Shown here piece by piece: positions 8,905 through 18,259 of a stretch of DNA of 64,000 bases. The stretch covers positions 124,001 through 188,000 of the forward strand of contig CASEDF010000001.1 of assembly GCA_949286705.1 (NCBI GenBank). The letters are read 5' to 3'. Under the pieces are notes generated by a model. The model saw nothing but the letters and a program-made list of their open reading frames with translations. It was not told where the DNA came from and made no database searches. This DNA comes from an uncultured bacterium (lineage in GTDB: Bacteria; Cyanobacteriota; Vampirovibrionia; Gastranaerophilales; Gastranaerophilaceae). Each line of letters starts with the position of its first letter. The stretch's first letter is position 1. Both the position numbers and the translations under genes were made by a program.

Positions 8905-9465
8905 ATGTCAAATTATTCCGGAAATTCATTACTAACAGGCATTTATGCCGGCTTAACAAATACATATTCTTATCTTGCACAGCTTAACCCTGATGGTGTA
9001 ACTTTAGACAGCATTTCAAACGCAAGAACGGACTCAAAAAATTATTTAAACCTTAACCAGAGTTTTGCATCTTATCTGCAAACCAACTTTAACGCTATTG
9101 ATAAAGACGGCGACGGTGTAATAGGCTCCGATGAAATTACAAATTATACAAATATGTTATCAACACAGGGGCTTACAAGAGCACAATTAACCCAACTTGC
9201 GGCTTCCGGCGCATCCGGACTCTCAACAGATACAATAAACAACATTCTTGAACATTTTGACGAAATGGATACAAACCATGACGGAAAAATTACCAGTGCT
9301 GAAATCTCTGCATACAATGTAGATGCTTCCCGTCAGGAAAAAATTGACGAATTTAATCACAAAAGAGCAACCAATATGTCAACTTTCTACGGTGATGATT
9401 CCTCTTCAGATGTGGACTCATACAGTATGTTAAGCTATAAATATAAAAATTATAATAAATCTTAG
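8905..9465 (+). CDS. EF-hand calcium-binding protein
   Basis: A 186-residue protein with two canonical EF-hand loops: DKDGDGVIGSDE (66-77) and DTNHDGKITSAE (122-133). Both have acidic residues at positions 1, 3 or 5 and 12. No signal peptide is visible, and the N-terminus is rich in Ser, Asn and Tyr. It probably binds calcium as a sensor or structural protein; its partner is unknown. It is preceded by GAGGG and followed by a strong terminator, so it is monocistronic. Confidence 0.85.
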   Translation: MSNYSGNSLLTGIYAGLTNTYSYLAQLNPDGVTLDSISNARTDSKNYLNLNQSFASYLQTNFNAIDKDGDGVIGSDEITNYTNMLSTQGLTRAQLTQLAASGASGLSTDTINNILEHFDEMDTNHDGKITSAEISAYNVDASRQEKIDEFNHKRATNMSTFYGDDSSSDVDSYSMLSYKYKNYNKS

Positions 9466-9504
9466 TAACAAAGTATAAACCTGTATGGTTTATAAAAAAA
9501 GGAA

Positions 9505-9540
9505 AAACGGTCAAAAATTTACAATTGACCGTTTTTTATT
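9505..9540 (+). terminator. Rho-independent terminator after the EF-hand gene
   Basis: The 10-base arms AAACGGTCAA (9505-9514) and TTGACCGTTT (9525-9534) are perfect complements, with a 10-base loop and a T-rich tail. Confidence 0.92.
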
Positions 9541-9607
9541 GCCTTCTGTTTAAAACTTATTTTTTTTATGATAACATTAATATGGAAAATATATGAAAGG
9601 AGTTTTT

Positions 9608-10237
9608 ATGTGTAAAAAATTACTTATTCTATTTTCTGTAATTTTCTTTGGAATTCAAATGGCACAAGCTTTTGAATTTGACAGCATAAAAGAAAATGAA
9701 CAGGCAGTTTATTACACACAAACAAAAGTTTGGGACAAAGGCGGAATGGCTGATGACAGAATTGTTTTGACAAAAAAAATGTCACCTGGATCCGGCGGTT
9801 ATTCTGAATATTATTATAGCGACGGGAAAATCGCGGTTCCTTTGACCTCAAATTTTGAATTTTTATTTGAAGGCAAACTTATAACCGTAAACAATGCCGA
9901 TTTGGAATTTAATGAAATCGTTTACGAAAACGGAATTTTCTCTGAACAACCTCTGCCGGTTGAAGAGGTGCAAAAAATATTCCCTGATGTTGAAATCGTA
10001 AAAATTTCTCAATTTAAAAACGGTGAAATAACAATTAAAAAGGGCTGGTTTAAAGAAAAAACCGTTTTATTGTTAAACGATACTGATTTAACATTTTACA
10101 AATACTCATACAGACCGGATAACAGTATTAAAAATCCATATATCACAGGTTTAATAACATTGAAAAAACGCGGCAAAATAACTTTTTCACACTACGGTGA
10201 CAAAGAAGATATGCTGACAATTTACGTAAAAAATTAG
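9608..10237 (+). CDS. Exported protein of unknown function
   Basis: The start is taken as ATG 9608, because AAAGGAG at 9596-9602 is well placed for it and the product then begins with a typical signal peptide (MCKKLLILFSVIFFGIQMAQA). The frame is open to another ATG at 9593, but that overlaps the ribosome site itself. The mature part (about 190 residues) is beta-rich with no motif I recognise. It is 12 bp upstream of a TPR gene that also encodes an exported protein, so the two form an operon. Confidence 0.75.
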   Translation: MCKKLLILFSVIFFGIQMAQAFEFDSIKENEQAVYYTQTKVWDKGGMADDRIVLTKKMSPGSGGYSEYYYSDGKIAVPLTSNFEFLFEGKLITVNNADLEFNEIVYENGIFSEQPLPVEEVQKIFPDVEIVKISQFKNGEITIKKGWFKEKTVLLLNDTDLTFYKYSYRPDNSIKNPYITGLITLKKRGKITFSHYGDKEDMLTIYVKN

Positions 10238-10249
10238 GAAAGGGTATTT

Positions 10250-10852
10250 ATGAAAAAATTATTACTCACACTGGTTGCCGTTCTGGCTTTATCAACGGCA
10301 GTTTACGCAAATGCACAGTCTGACTATCAAGCAGGTAAAAAAGCTTATGCGGAAAAAAATTATGAACAAGCTTTAAATTACTACAAATCCGCCATCAAAG
10401 CTAATTCAAAATTTGCCGATGCATATTACGGTAAAGGTGAAACAGAAATTGAATTACAAAAATATGATGATGCCGTAGAATCTTTTACAAAAGTAATTAA
10501 GCTAAAACCTCATTCTGCAGACGGTTATTACGGCAGAGGTGCTGCTTATGCAACAAAAACCGAATACAAAAAAGCAGAAGCTGATTTGACTAAAGCAATT
10601 TCTCTTGATCCAGATGATTTTGAAAAATATGAAGCCCGTGCAATGGTCTATTATCAATTAAAAGATAAAGAAGCAGCTTATAATGATGTTGAAAAAGCAA
10701 TGGAAGTTGCTCCCGAAAGAGGAGAACCTTATATGCTTCGCGCAATGCTTGAATTCGGAGATTTAAAATTCTTTAGTGCATTCAAAGACTACAGAAAATT
10801 TAAAAAGCTCGACAGAAAATATCAAAAATCTCTGGAAAAAGCGAAGAAATAA
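10250..10852 (+). CDS. Exported TPR-repeat protein
   Basis: A 200-residue protein with a signal peptide (MKKLLLTLVAVLALSTAVYA) and about four tandem tetratricopeptide repeats: YQAGKKAYAEKNYEQALNYY, ADAYYGKGETEIELQKYDDA, ADGYYGRGAAYATKTEYKKA, then a more diverged one. These build a periplasmic interaction scaffold. It shares an operon with the exported protein upstream, and a bidirectional terminator follows. No specific partner is evident. Confidence 0.88.
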   Translation: MKKLLLTLVAVLALSTAVYANAQSDYQAGKKAYAEKNYEQALNYYKSAIKANSKFADAYYGKGETEIELQKYDDAVESFTKVIKLKPHSADGYYGRGAAYATKTEYKKAEADLTKAISLDPDDFEKYEARAMVYYQLKDKEAAYNDVEKAMEVAPERGEPYMLRAMLEFGDLKFFSAFKDYRKFKKLDRKYQKSLEKAKK

Positions 10853-10855
10853 TAT

Positions 10856-10886
10856 AAAAAAGACCGGAAAATTTCCGGTCTTTTTT
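10856..10886. terminator. Bidirectional terminator
   Basis: A/T-flanked GACCGG and CCGGTC arms sit between the convergent TPR gene and OmpH/Skp-like gene. Runs of A and T on both sides let it serve both strands. Confidence 0.9.
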
Positions 10887-11346
10887 ACTTAACAGATTTT
10901 GCAACCTCACCAGTTATATCATCACCGCCAAAAAGAACAATATTTTTAGGCAAAACAAGGTTATAATTCATTCCTTTGGCTTTTTCAACAACAATTGCCT
11001 TAATACTTGAATCTATCTGCATTAACTTTGTATTGTATTCATTGTCAAGTGCAACTTTTTGATTATTAATATCATTTCTGTATTTTTCTTCTAATTGAGC
11101 AATTTTTACAGGATCCGTTTCTTTGGAAATTTCGGCTCTTGCTTTATCAACAGTTGCTTTCATCGTATCTAATTTCTTTTGCTGCTCGGCTTTTAATGCT
11201 GTAACCTGTGAAGATTTCGAAATTAACGACTGGACATCAACAACCGCAACTCTGTAACCCGTATCCGATATTGCTTTACTGTTAATTGAATACCCCGCAA
11301 CAAAAGCTATCAAACAAATTGCAATAAACCATAAATGTTTTTTCAT
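10885..11346 (-). CDS. OmpH/Skp-family periplasmic chaperone-like protein
   Basis: This protein of about 153 residues has an N-terminal membrane or signal segment (MKKHLWFIAICLIAFVAGYS) followed by the Skp signature YRVAVVDVQSLISKSS. A long charged coiled coil (about 55-110) and a short C-terminal beta part complete it. Skp/OmpH proteins hold outer-membrane proteins unfolded in the periplasm, which fits the many barrel proteins here. The start at 11346 is preferred over 11373, because AAAGGA lies properly upstream of it. It is divergent from pgk. Confidence 0.82.
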   Translation of the reverse strand: MKKHLWFIAICLIAFVAGYSINSKAISDTGYRVAVVDVQSLISKSSQVTALKAEQQKKLDTMKATVDKARAEISKETDPVKIAQLEEKYRNDINNQKVALDNEYNTKLMQIDSSIKAIVVEKAKGMNYNLVLPKNIVLFGGDDITGEVAKSVK

Positions 11347-11480
11347 AATTATAAATCCTTTCTTTAAACCCATGTTATCCGCTTTTTTTTATTTTTTAAA
11401 ATTCGACAGTCAGGTAAAAATAGTTTTTGCGAAAATTTTATGTTTTAGGTAAAATAATTGTATAAAAGAAGGAGAATTTT

Positions 11481-12683
11481 ATGAAAAAATCAATTAAAGA
11501 TTTAGGTGACATCAAAGGAAAAAGAGCATTAGTCAGAGTTGACATTAATGTTCCTTTGGATGCAGACAAAAACGTAACTGACGACACTAGAATTCAGGCA
11601 ATTTTACCGACTGTAAATTTCTTAAAAGAAAAAGGTGCAAAAATTATTCTTATGGCACACCTTGGCAGACCAAAAGGTGAAGCAAACCCTGAATTTTCTT
11701 TAGCACCTGTTGCAAAATATTTATCAAAAGTTTTAGGTGAAGACGTATTATTTGTATCAACTCCTGTCGGCGAAGGCGCAGAAAAAGAACTCGAAAAATT
11801 ACAAGACGGTCAGGTTGCTTTATTGGAAAACATCCGTTATTACAAAGCTGAAGAAGCAAAAGACGATGATATGACATTTGCAAATGAACTTGCAAAGCTC
11901 GGCGATTTCTACGTAAATGATGCTTTCGGTGCTGCACACAGAAACCACACTTCTACTGCTAAACTTGCAAAAGTTTTAAAACCGGCTGTTTCAGGTCTTT
12001 TAATGGAAAAAGAATTAAGATGCTTATCTCAAGCTCTTGACAACCCGACAAGACCATTCACTGCAGTTGTAGGCGGTGCTAAAGTTTCTTCAAAAATAGG
12101 TGTTTTGGAAAACTTAATCGACAAAGTTGATAACTTAATTATCGGCGGCGGTATGGCTTATACCTTTGTAAAAGCTAACGGCGGAAAAATCGGTAATTCT
12201 ATTTGCGAAGATGACCAATTAGATGTTGCAAAAGCTATTGAAAAGAAAGCTAATGATAAAGGTGTCAAATTGGTTATGGCAACTGATGTTCTTGTAACTG
12301 ACGATTTTTCAGGCAACGGAACAAATAAAGTTGTTGATATCAGAAATATTCCTGACGGATTTGAAGGTGTTGATGCTGGTCCTGACTCGCAAAAGGCTTT
12401 TGCTGATGTAATTAAAGACTCAAAAACCATTTTGATGAACGGTCCTGTAGGCGCATTTGAAAACCCTGCATTTGCAGAAGGAACAAAAGCTGTATTAAAA
12501 GCAATTGTTGAAGCAACCAAAAATGGTGCAATATCCGTTATCGGCGGCGGAGATTCAGTGTCCGCAGCTAAAAAATTCTGCAATGCTGAAGACTTCACAC
12601 ACGTTTCAACAGGCGGCGGAGCTTCTCTTGAATTTATTGAAGGAAAAGTTCTTCCCGGTGTTGCAGCATTGGATGACAAATAA
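11481..12683 (+). CDS. pgk: Phosphoglycerate kinase
   Basis: A 400-residue glycolytic enzyme that transfers the acyl phosphate of 1,3-bisphosphoglycerate to ADP. The substrate-binding N-lobe shows RVDINVPLD (about 19-27), LMAHLGRPKG and NDAFGAAHRNHTST. The nucleotide C-lobe shows AVVGGAKVSSKIGVLENL, GPVGAFE and the glycine-rich IGGGDSVSAA. Length and motifs match the usual single-domain-pair enzyme. AAGGAG precedes the ATG. It stands alone with its own terminator, not in a gap-pgk-tpi operon. Confidence 0.98.
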   Translation: MKKSIKDLGDIKGKRALVRVDINVPLDADKNVTDDTRIQAILPTVNFLKEKGAKIILMAHLGRPKGEANPEFSLAPVAKYLSKVLGEDVLFVSTPVGEGAEKELEKLQDGQVALLENIRYYKAEEAKDDDMTFANELAKLGDFYVNDAFGAAHRNHTSTAKLAKVLKPAVSGLLMEKELRCLSQALDNPTRPFTAVVGGAKVSSKIGVLENLIDKVDNLIIGGGMAYTFVKANGGKIGNSICEDDQLDVAKAIEKKANDKGVKLVMATDVLVTDDFSGNGTNKVVDIRNIPDGFEGVDAGPDSQKAFADVIKDSKTILMNGPVGAFENPAFAEGTKAVLKAIVEATKNGAISVIGGGDSVSAAKKFCNAEDFTHVSTGGGASLEFIEGKVLPGVAALDDK

Positions 12684-12706
12684 TTATAAAAATCATACAA
12701 AAGATG

Positions 12707-12733
12707 AGCGGCTGTTATTCAGCCGCTTTTTTA
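12707..12733 (+). terminator. Rho-independent terminator after pgk
   Basis: The arms AGCGGCTG (12707-12714) and CAGCCGCT (12720-12727) enclose a TTATT loop and are followed by a T run. The hairpin overlaps the 3' end of the convergent small gene. Confidence 0.9.
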
Positions 12734-12996
12734 TTTCTTATAGCTGTTTTAATTCCGTCAATCATCCCAAAAACCAGCGCACATCCGCCATTTAATACAA
12801 GGGATGACTTTTTATCGGATTTCAATGCTTTTGTAAGTTTTTTTGAAACCTGTTCAAATACAACACCGAACCCGCCCCAGATTACTGCTGTTGTTAATCC
12901 GGCACGAACGGGCGATACATAGTGATTATTTTTTGCCTCCCTTTTTTTGGCAGTAAAATTTACTGCCGGGGTATATGTAATATTATTTATTCTCAT
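12715..12996 (-). CDS. Small membrane protein of unknown function
   Basis: About 93 residues from ATG 12996 (MRINNITYTPAVNFTAKK); the frame continues upstream without a better ribosome site. Two hydrophobic segments, TTAVIWGGFGVVFEQV (about 36-51) and SLVLNGGCALVFGMIDGI (about 65-82), suggest a two-helix membrane protein. The short NFTAKK stretch recalls N-termini of lineage-restricted small proteins, but I cannot name a family. It is convergent with pgk and overlaps the pgk terminator. Confidence 0.55.
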   Translation of the reverse strand: MRINNITYTPAVNFTAKKREAKNNHYVSPVRAGLTTAVIWGGFGVVFEQVSKKLTKALKSDKKSSLVLNGGCALVFGMIDGIKTAIRNKKAAE

Positions 12997-13099
12997 TTTT
13001 ATAATCCTATGTAAAATATATAACACGCGTCATTTTTTAAAACAAGAGGCGGTGTAAAATTATTTAACATAAACTTATTATTTATGATATTATGTAGAT

Positions 13100-15451
13100 A
13101 TGTTGAAAGAGTGGAGGATAAAAGAAGACCAAAGCGGAGAAAAGTCTTTAATAAAAAGGCTTTTATTTTCACGCGGAATAAAAACCGACAAAGAAATATA
13201 TGAATTTCTTCATCCGCTTGAAATGACACCGTATGACTCGAATGTTTTTGTTGATATGGAAAAAACAATCGAAAGACTTTCAAACGCCGTTGATAACAAT
13301 GAAAAAATTGTTATATACGGTGATTTTGACGCAGATGGTGTAACTTCCACCTCTCTTTTATACAAAACTTTTAAATATTTGGGGGCAGACGTAAATTATT
13401 TTATTCCTGACAGAGATAAACAAGGCCATGGATTTGACACAAAAGCTCTTGTAAAACTTATGACAACCGTAAAACCAAAGGTCATAATCTCTGTTGACTG
13501 CGGAATTAGCGACGTTGAAGCTGTCAATTTTATAAACAGTTTTAAGATTGATGTAATCATTACAGACCACCACGAAGCACCCGAAGAACTCCCGAAAGCT
13601 TTTGCCATAATAAACCCGAAAGCGCCAAATGCTCTGGATGAAAATCTGACGGCGAAAGATATTGAAAGTTTGACATCTCTTGCCGGTGTCGGAGTTGCCT
13701 TCAAAGTTGCCCAGGGTCTTTTGAAACACTATAACAAAACAGAATTTATATATGAAATACTGCCGTTTGTCGCGGTCGGAACAATCTCTGACATTGTACC
13801 TTTAATCGGCGAAAACAGATACCTTGTTACTAAAGGGCTGGAATTAATCTCTCAGGGCAAGCATTATGGTATAAAAAGACTTTTGGAAAGTGCCGGATAT
13901 AAAGTTGAAAAAGGTATAACCTCAGAAAACATCGCCTTTGGCGTTGCACCGAGAATAAATGCATCCGGACGTCTTGATACCGTTGAAGATGCTGTCAAAA
14001 TCCTTATTTCAGACAACAAACAGGAAATTGAAACATCTGTAATATCTTTGAATAACTTTAACAAAGTCCGGCAAGAACTCTGCCAGAATATGTTTCTTGA
14101 AGCGGAAGAAATGCTTAAACAAGAAGGCAACAGAAACCCTGCGATAATTCTTTACAAACCCGAATGGCATATAGGAATTATCGGCATTGTTGCGTCAAAA
14201 CTTGTTGAAAAATATTATAAACCTACATTTTTAATGACATATTCCGAAGAAACCCAACAATTCAGATGCTCTGCGCGTGGTGTAGAAGGGCTTTCTTTAT
14301 ATGATATTATAAGCGCCAATTCAGAACTTTTAGACGGATTCGGCGGTCATAAGCTTGCGGCAGGCTTATATTTTTCCAAAGAAAAATCCTCTTTTGAACA
14401 GGTAAAATCTGCCCTGAATAAAACCGTAAAAGAAATGCTTAACGGGCAGGAATTAAAACCGTTTATTGATGTGGATGCTGAAGTTTATCCGACGGATATT
14501 AACGTTGAACTTGTAGAAGAAATTTCCCAAATGGAGCCTTTTGGTGCTTCAAACCCGAGTCCGATTTTTGCAATTAAAAATTTAAAAATTAAAGAAAAAA
14601 GACTTATGGGGGAAAATAAAGACCATTTAAGGCTTACCGTTCAATCAGGAACATGTGAATTTACCTGTGTCCGCTGGCAGATGGGCGACATTTCTCTTGT
14701 TCCGGGTGATATGATAGATATTGCTTTTCATCCGCAAATTAATGAATATAACGGCAATACAAGCGTTCAATTGATTATTGATGACATACATTCAGATTTG
14801 CTGAAAAATGATGAACCGCAAGAGGTTGGCTTAAAACTATATGACCACCGCAAAAAAACAAATATTTTACCGCTCGTAAACGATTACGTTAAAAATTCCA
14901 AACAAAATATAATGATTTTTGCGGAAAGCAAAGCCGTAAAAGATTTGCTAACACCTTTTTCAAACCTTATTACAAGAACTTTTACAAGAGAAAAAGTCAC
15001 GCCGTGTGACGCTTTGATGTTTTTTGACTATCCTGCGGATAAAGAAACTTTTGACTATATTATTGAAGAAGCCCACCCATCATCCATTCATTTTATGAAC
15101 TACAACATAAAATATTTTGATGACAAAGAATTCTTAACAACTTTTATAAAAATGCTCCGCTATGCAGAACATAATAATGAGGGAAAAGTTAATTTTCTGC
15201 GCTGCTCCAGCGCTCTCGGCAAATCAGTTGAAACTGTTTTGACTTTATTAGATTTGTTTGAAGATGTTGATTTTATTAAAATTTCAGAAAAAAATCATGA
15301 ATTTTATAAAATTCAGCTCAACGAAATAAAAGATTTGTCGCCGGTTTTGCATAATGAAAAATTTCAGGAAGTAAAAAATCTTATAGAAGAATGTGAAAAA
15401 TTCCAAAAAAATCTTCTGGAAAATGACTTAACCGCTTTAGATCTTGTTTAA
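13100..15451 (+). CDS. recJ: Single-stranded-DNA-specific exonuclease RecJ
   Basis: A 783-residue 5'-3' exonuclease of DNA repair and recombination. DHH-phosphoesterase motifs are intact: YGDFDADG (73-80), SVDCG (131-135), TDHH (155-158), then RINASGRLDT. The DHHA1 motif GFGGHKLAAGL is near 413-423 and is followed by the OB-fold region. A C-terminal extension of about 200 residues beyond the OB fold, ending in a helical tail, makes it longer than the E. coli enzyme but similar to other RecJ with an accessory domain. It stands alone, divergent from the small membrane protein. Confidence 0.95.
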   Translation: MLKEWRIKEDQSGEKSLIKRLLFSRGIKTDKEIYEFLHPLEMTPYDSNVFVDMEKTIERLSNAVDNNEKIVIYGDFDADGVTSTSLLYKTFKYLGADVNYFIPDRDKQGHGFDTKALVKLMTTVKPKVIISVDCGISDVEAVNFINSFKIDVIITDHHEAPEELPKAFAIINPKAPNALDENLTAKDIESLTSLAGVGVAFKVAQGLLKHYNKTEFIYEILPFVAVGTISDIVPLIGENRYLVTKGLELISQGKHYGIKRLLESAGYKVEKGITSENIAFGVAPRINASGRLDTVEDAVKILISDNKQEIETSVISLNNFNKVRQELCQNMFLEAEEMLKQEGNRNPAIILYKPEWHIGIIGIVASKLVEKYYKPTFLMTYSEETQQFRCSARGVEGLSLYDIISANSELLDGFGGHKLAAGLYFSKEKSSFEQVKSALNKTVKEMLNGQELKPFIDVDAEVYPTDINVELVEEISQMEPFGASNPSPIFAIKNLKIKEKRLMGENKDHLRLTVQSGTCEFTCVRWQMGDISLVPGDMIDIAFHPQINEYNGNTSVQLIIDDIHSDLLKNDEPQEVGLKLYDHRKKTNILPLVNDYVKNSKQNIMIFAESKAVKDLLTPFSNLITRTFTREKVTPCDALMFFDYPADKETFDYIIEEAHPSSIHFMNYNIKYFDDKEFLTTFIKMLRYAEHNNEGKVNFLRCSSALGKSVETVLTLLDLFEDVDFIKISEKNHEFYKIQLNEIKDLSPVLHNEKFQEVKNLIEECEKFQKNLLENDLTALDLV

Positions 15452-15526
15452 ACAAAATATATTATGCTATACTAAAAAATGAACAACAAAACACTGTTTT
15501 TCGTTGTATATATGTAGGAGAACGAC

Positions 15527-15997
15527 ATGAAAAAATTTTTATCAACTATTTTTATATTAATTATGTTTACAGGCATACAAACCCTTGCTGATGATGCGGC
15601 AGATGCAAAAGCTTTTTTCAATAAATATGTAAATGCAGCAAATACTTATAGTACAACTATTCCGAATTTTTATTCACCGAATGCAAAAATTATAAGACAG
15701 GTTGTAAAACCTGACGGCTCTCTTGTAAATGTGAGCACAAATACTTCAACTTATATGAAACAATTAAAACTTGGTCAGGCTACGGCAAAACTCAGAAAAT
15801 ACAAAAACACTTATCGCAATATTACTGTTACAAAAGTTGCTAACGGTTACAAAGTAAGCGCCGAACGTCAGCCGACAGGCGAAACTTATTGGTTGAAAAC
15901 ATATCAAATAGTTCAAAAACAGCCGAACGGCGACTGGAAAGTTATTGAAGAATTAATGCAGACAAAGGAACAAATTTTCTTAAGATATGCTAAATAA
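15527..15997 (+). CDS. Exported NTF2-like protein
   Basis: A 156-residue product with a signal peptide (MKKFLSTIFILIMFTGIQTLA). It is followed by a domain with the helix-strand pattern of SnoaL/NTF2-like folds: AKAFFNKYVNAANTYSTTIPNFYSPNAKII, then YKVSAERQPTGETYWLKTYQIVQKQPNGDWKVIEE. No catalytic residues can be assigned. GTAGGAG precedes the start. The stop lies 11 bp inside the aroC reading frame, so the two are translationally linked although they are unrelated in function. Confidence 0.72.
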   Translation: MKKFLSTIFILIMFTGIQTLADDAADAKAFFNKYVNAANTYSTTIPNFYSPNAKIIRQVVKPDGSLVNVSTNTSTYMKQLKLGQATAKLRKYKNTYRNITVTKVANGYKVSAERQPTGETYWLKTYQIVQKQPNGDWKVIEELMQTKEQIFLRYAK

Positions 15998-16997
15998 TTT
16001 CAGATTTTTAACAGCCGGCGAAAGCCACGGCAAATGTTTAACAGCGATAATAGACGGAGTTCCGTCAAACCTGACTGTTGATATTGATTTTATCAACAAT
16101 GAATTAAAACGCCGCCAAACGGGTTATGGCAGAAGCTCAAGAATGCAGCTGGAAACAGATACCGTTGAAATAACCGCAGGAATCCATAATGGCAAAACAA
16201 CAGGTGCTCCTTTATGTCTTGTTATTTACAACAAAGATTTCAACGAAAAACCGCCGTTTACAAAATTCCGTCCGGGTCATGCGGATTTTGCCGGAAGCAT
16301 AAAATATAATCTATCTGATTTGCGAGATGTTCTCGAACGTTCAAGCGCCAGAAAAACAGCAATTGAGGTTGCTGTCGGTGCTGTTGCAAAAATTATTTTA
16401 AAAGAATTTGGTATAACTTTTTCTTCAAAAATTTTACAAATAGGTTCTGTTACAGAAAATTTTGAAAAAGAAATAGATATGGCAAAAGATCAGGGTGATT
16501 CGCTCGGCGGAAAATTTGAGGTTATATTCAAAAATCTTCCGATAGGTTTAGGTTCTTATGTTCAATGGGATAGGGGATTAGATGGTAAAATTGCTCAGGC
16601 GGTTATGAGTATCGGTGCTGTCAAAGCCGTTGAATTTGGTAAAAATCCTCTCGGGGAAAAGGGTTCCGAATATCATGATGAAATATTTTTTGAAAACGGA
16701 AAATTTATCCATAAAACAAATAACGCCGGCGGAATTGAAGGCGGAATGACAAACGGTGAAGATTTAATTGTTCGTGCTGTTATGAAACCTATTCCGACTA
16801 TGTCAAAACCCTTAAAGACAGTTGATAAAGAAACTCTTCAGATGTGTGAGGCGCATTTTGAACGTTCTGACACCTGCGCTGTTGAAGCGTGTTGTGTTGT
16901 TGCTGAAGCAAGAATTGCTTCTGTTCTGGCTGATGAATTAATGCAAAAATTCGGCGGTGACAGCATAGACGAAATGAAAAAACATTACAAAGAATAA
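15987..16997 (+). CDS. aroC: Chorismate synthase
   Basis: This 336-residue enzyme catalyses the last shikimate-pathway step, anti-elimination of phosphate from EPSP using reduced FMN. Signatures are AGESHGKCLTAIIDGVPS near the N-terminus, RRQTGYGRSSRMQLETD, the SSARKTA loop and GGIEGGMTNGEDLIVR. It is a little shorter than the 360-390 residues common in the family, mainly through a short C-terminus. The aroB and aroK genes are 4-5 kb away, so the pathway is only loosely clustered. Its 3' end overlaps the convergent TIM-barrel gene by 13 bp. Confidence 0.97.
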   Translation: MLNNFRFLTAGESHGKCLTAIIDGVPSNLTVDIDFINNELKRRQTGYGRSSRMQLETDTVEITAGIHNGKTTGAPLCLVIYNKDFNEKPPFTKFRPGHADFAGSIKYNLSDLRDVLERSSARKTAIEVAVGAVAKIILKEFGITFSSKILQIGSVTENFEKEIDMAKDQGDSLGGKFEVIFKNLPIGLGSYVQWDRGLDGKIAQAVMSIGAVKAVEFGKNPLGEKGSEYHDEIFFENGKFIHKTNNAGGIEGGMTNGEDLIVRAVMKPIPTMSKPLKTVDKETLQMCEAHFERSDTCAVEACCVVAEARIASVLADELMQKFGGDSIDEMKKHYKE

Positions 16998-17821
16998 TAA
17001 TATTCTTTCAAAATCTGCGCATCGTCCTCAATATTCGGGCTTTCGCAAACAAGCGCTCCTTTGACGTTAAAATCTTTCAAAGCTTTCAAAACAGCTTGAT
17101 AATTCATATCTGATTCTTCAAGAATAAGGTGCTGGCGCTCTCCTTTATCCGTATATTCAATCCCTGCAAGATGTCCGTGAAAATTTTCTAACGCCTGAAC
17201 TCCTAACTCTTTTCCAATTCTTTCCAAAACGTATGCTATTTCGTCATAAGTATTATATTGACCGCCTGTTCTTGCGTGAATATGAGAAAAATCAATGCAC
17301 GGCAAAACCTGTTCAAACTCTTTTGAAAGTCTTATAATTTCTTCAAAATCACCCCATTGAGTTGCTTTTCCCGTGGTTTCCGGACGAATCCATACATTTA
17401 TTTTTTCTTTTTCCAAAATATCAACAATTCTTTGAGTCTGATTTTTAACCTGATTGTAAACGATTTCTTTATCTTTACCCATATAAAAAGCCGCATGATA
17501 AGTTATGCTGTATGCTCCTACATCCTCAGCAACCCTTGCTGTATCAATAATTCTCCCAACGCTTGCATCAATTTTTTCTTCTTCTTTGGAATTCAGATTA
17601 ATATAAAAAGGACCATGTGCTGTTATAACAAGGTTTTCTGAATTACTCTTTATAAAATCTTTTGATTTATCGGTAATTCTAACCCCGTGGACAAATTCCA
17701 TCTCCATGCCGTCAAGATTTAAGTCTTTCAAAATACCAAACGCTTCCGGATAACTGCCTTTTCCTGTCGCAAGAGGCATTCCGGCAGTCAGAAAATTTAA
17801 TTTATCCAATATTTTTTTCAT
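16985..17821 (-). CDS. AP-endonuclease-2-like (endonuclease IV fold) TIM-barrel protein
   Basis: A 278-residue TIM barrel of the xylose isomerase-like/AP endonuclease family 2 superfamily. It shows metal-ligand stretches in the expected order: ITAHGPFYINL, ITYHAAFYMG, IRPETTGK, CIDFSHIHART, and ENFHGHLAGIEYTDKGERQHLILEES. The last corresponds to the H..D..H region of endonuclease IV. This may be a DNA-repair endonuclease or a sugar isomerase relative. Conservation of the Nfo-like order favours nuclease, but the spacing differs from classical Nfo. It is co-directional with the cysteine-rich gene upstream, with a one-base contact. Confidence 0.72.
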   Translation of the reverse strand: MKKILDKLNFLTAGMPLATGKGSYPEAFGILKDLNLDGMEMEFVHGVRITDKSKDFIKSNSENLVITAHGPFYINLNSKEEEKIDASVGRIIDTARVAEDVGAYSITYHAAFYMGKDKEIVYNQVKNQTQRIVDILEKEKINVWIRPETTGKATQWGDFEEIIRLSKEFEQVLPCIDFSHIHARTGGQYNTYDEIAYVLERIGKELGVQALENFHGHLAGIEYTDKGERQHLILEESDMNYQAVLKALKDFNVKGALVCESPNIEDDAQILKEYYYSL

Positions 17822-18219
17822 TAAACTTTAACCTTTAACATGGCTTCAAGAATTTCCGCAGCATCAGAAACAAACTTTGAACAATGAGCTTTTTTATTCT
17901 CTGACGGAACATCTTTGGACAAAATTCTGCAGCAGGTAAATTTATTGCGTTTTTTGAATTCTTCCAAAAATTCTGCTGCTTTTTGACGTGCTGTAACCTC
18001 GTTTCCTTTTGTATTTTCCCTGCCGAAATTATAACCCAAAACAATTTGAGATCCTGCAATAGTTCCGCAAAGGCAACCTGAGGACATGCCGCCTGAAAAA
18101 GTTGTTGCACAAGGCAGTAAATCCTTCGGGCACAACCCCTCATCTATTGCTGCACGAATAATACTCTCAGAGCATGAATACCCTTGATTTACATAATAAT
18201 CTTTTGCTCTTTCTTTCAT
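17821..18219 (-). CDS. C_GCAxxG_C_C family protein
   Basis: A 132-residue cysteine-rich protein. YVNQGYSCSESIIRAA, FSGGMSSGCLCGTIAG and the later paired CC match the C_GCAxxG_C_C (split-Soret-like) family, thought to bind a redox or metal cofactor. Its function is not established. It shares an operon with the TIM-barrel protein. The ATG at 18219 has a hydrophilic start and no signal, so it is cytosolic. Confidence 0.78.
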   Translation of the reverse strand: MKERAKDYYVNQGYSCSESIIRAAIDEGLCPKDLLPCATTFSGGMSSGCLCGTIAGSQIVLGYNFGRENTKGNEVTARQKAAEFLEEFKKRNKFTCCRILSKDVPSENKKAHCSKFVSDAAEILEAMLKVKV

Positions 18220-18259
18220 ATAAATATTTTATGTTAAAACTTTTATTTTTTCAATAAAC

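Noticed and set aside
12158-12700. 180-codon frame antisense to pgk
   Set aside because: It lies wholly within pgk on the other strand and has no family signature.
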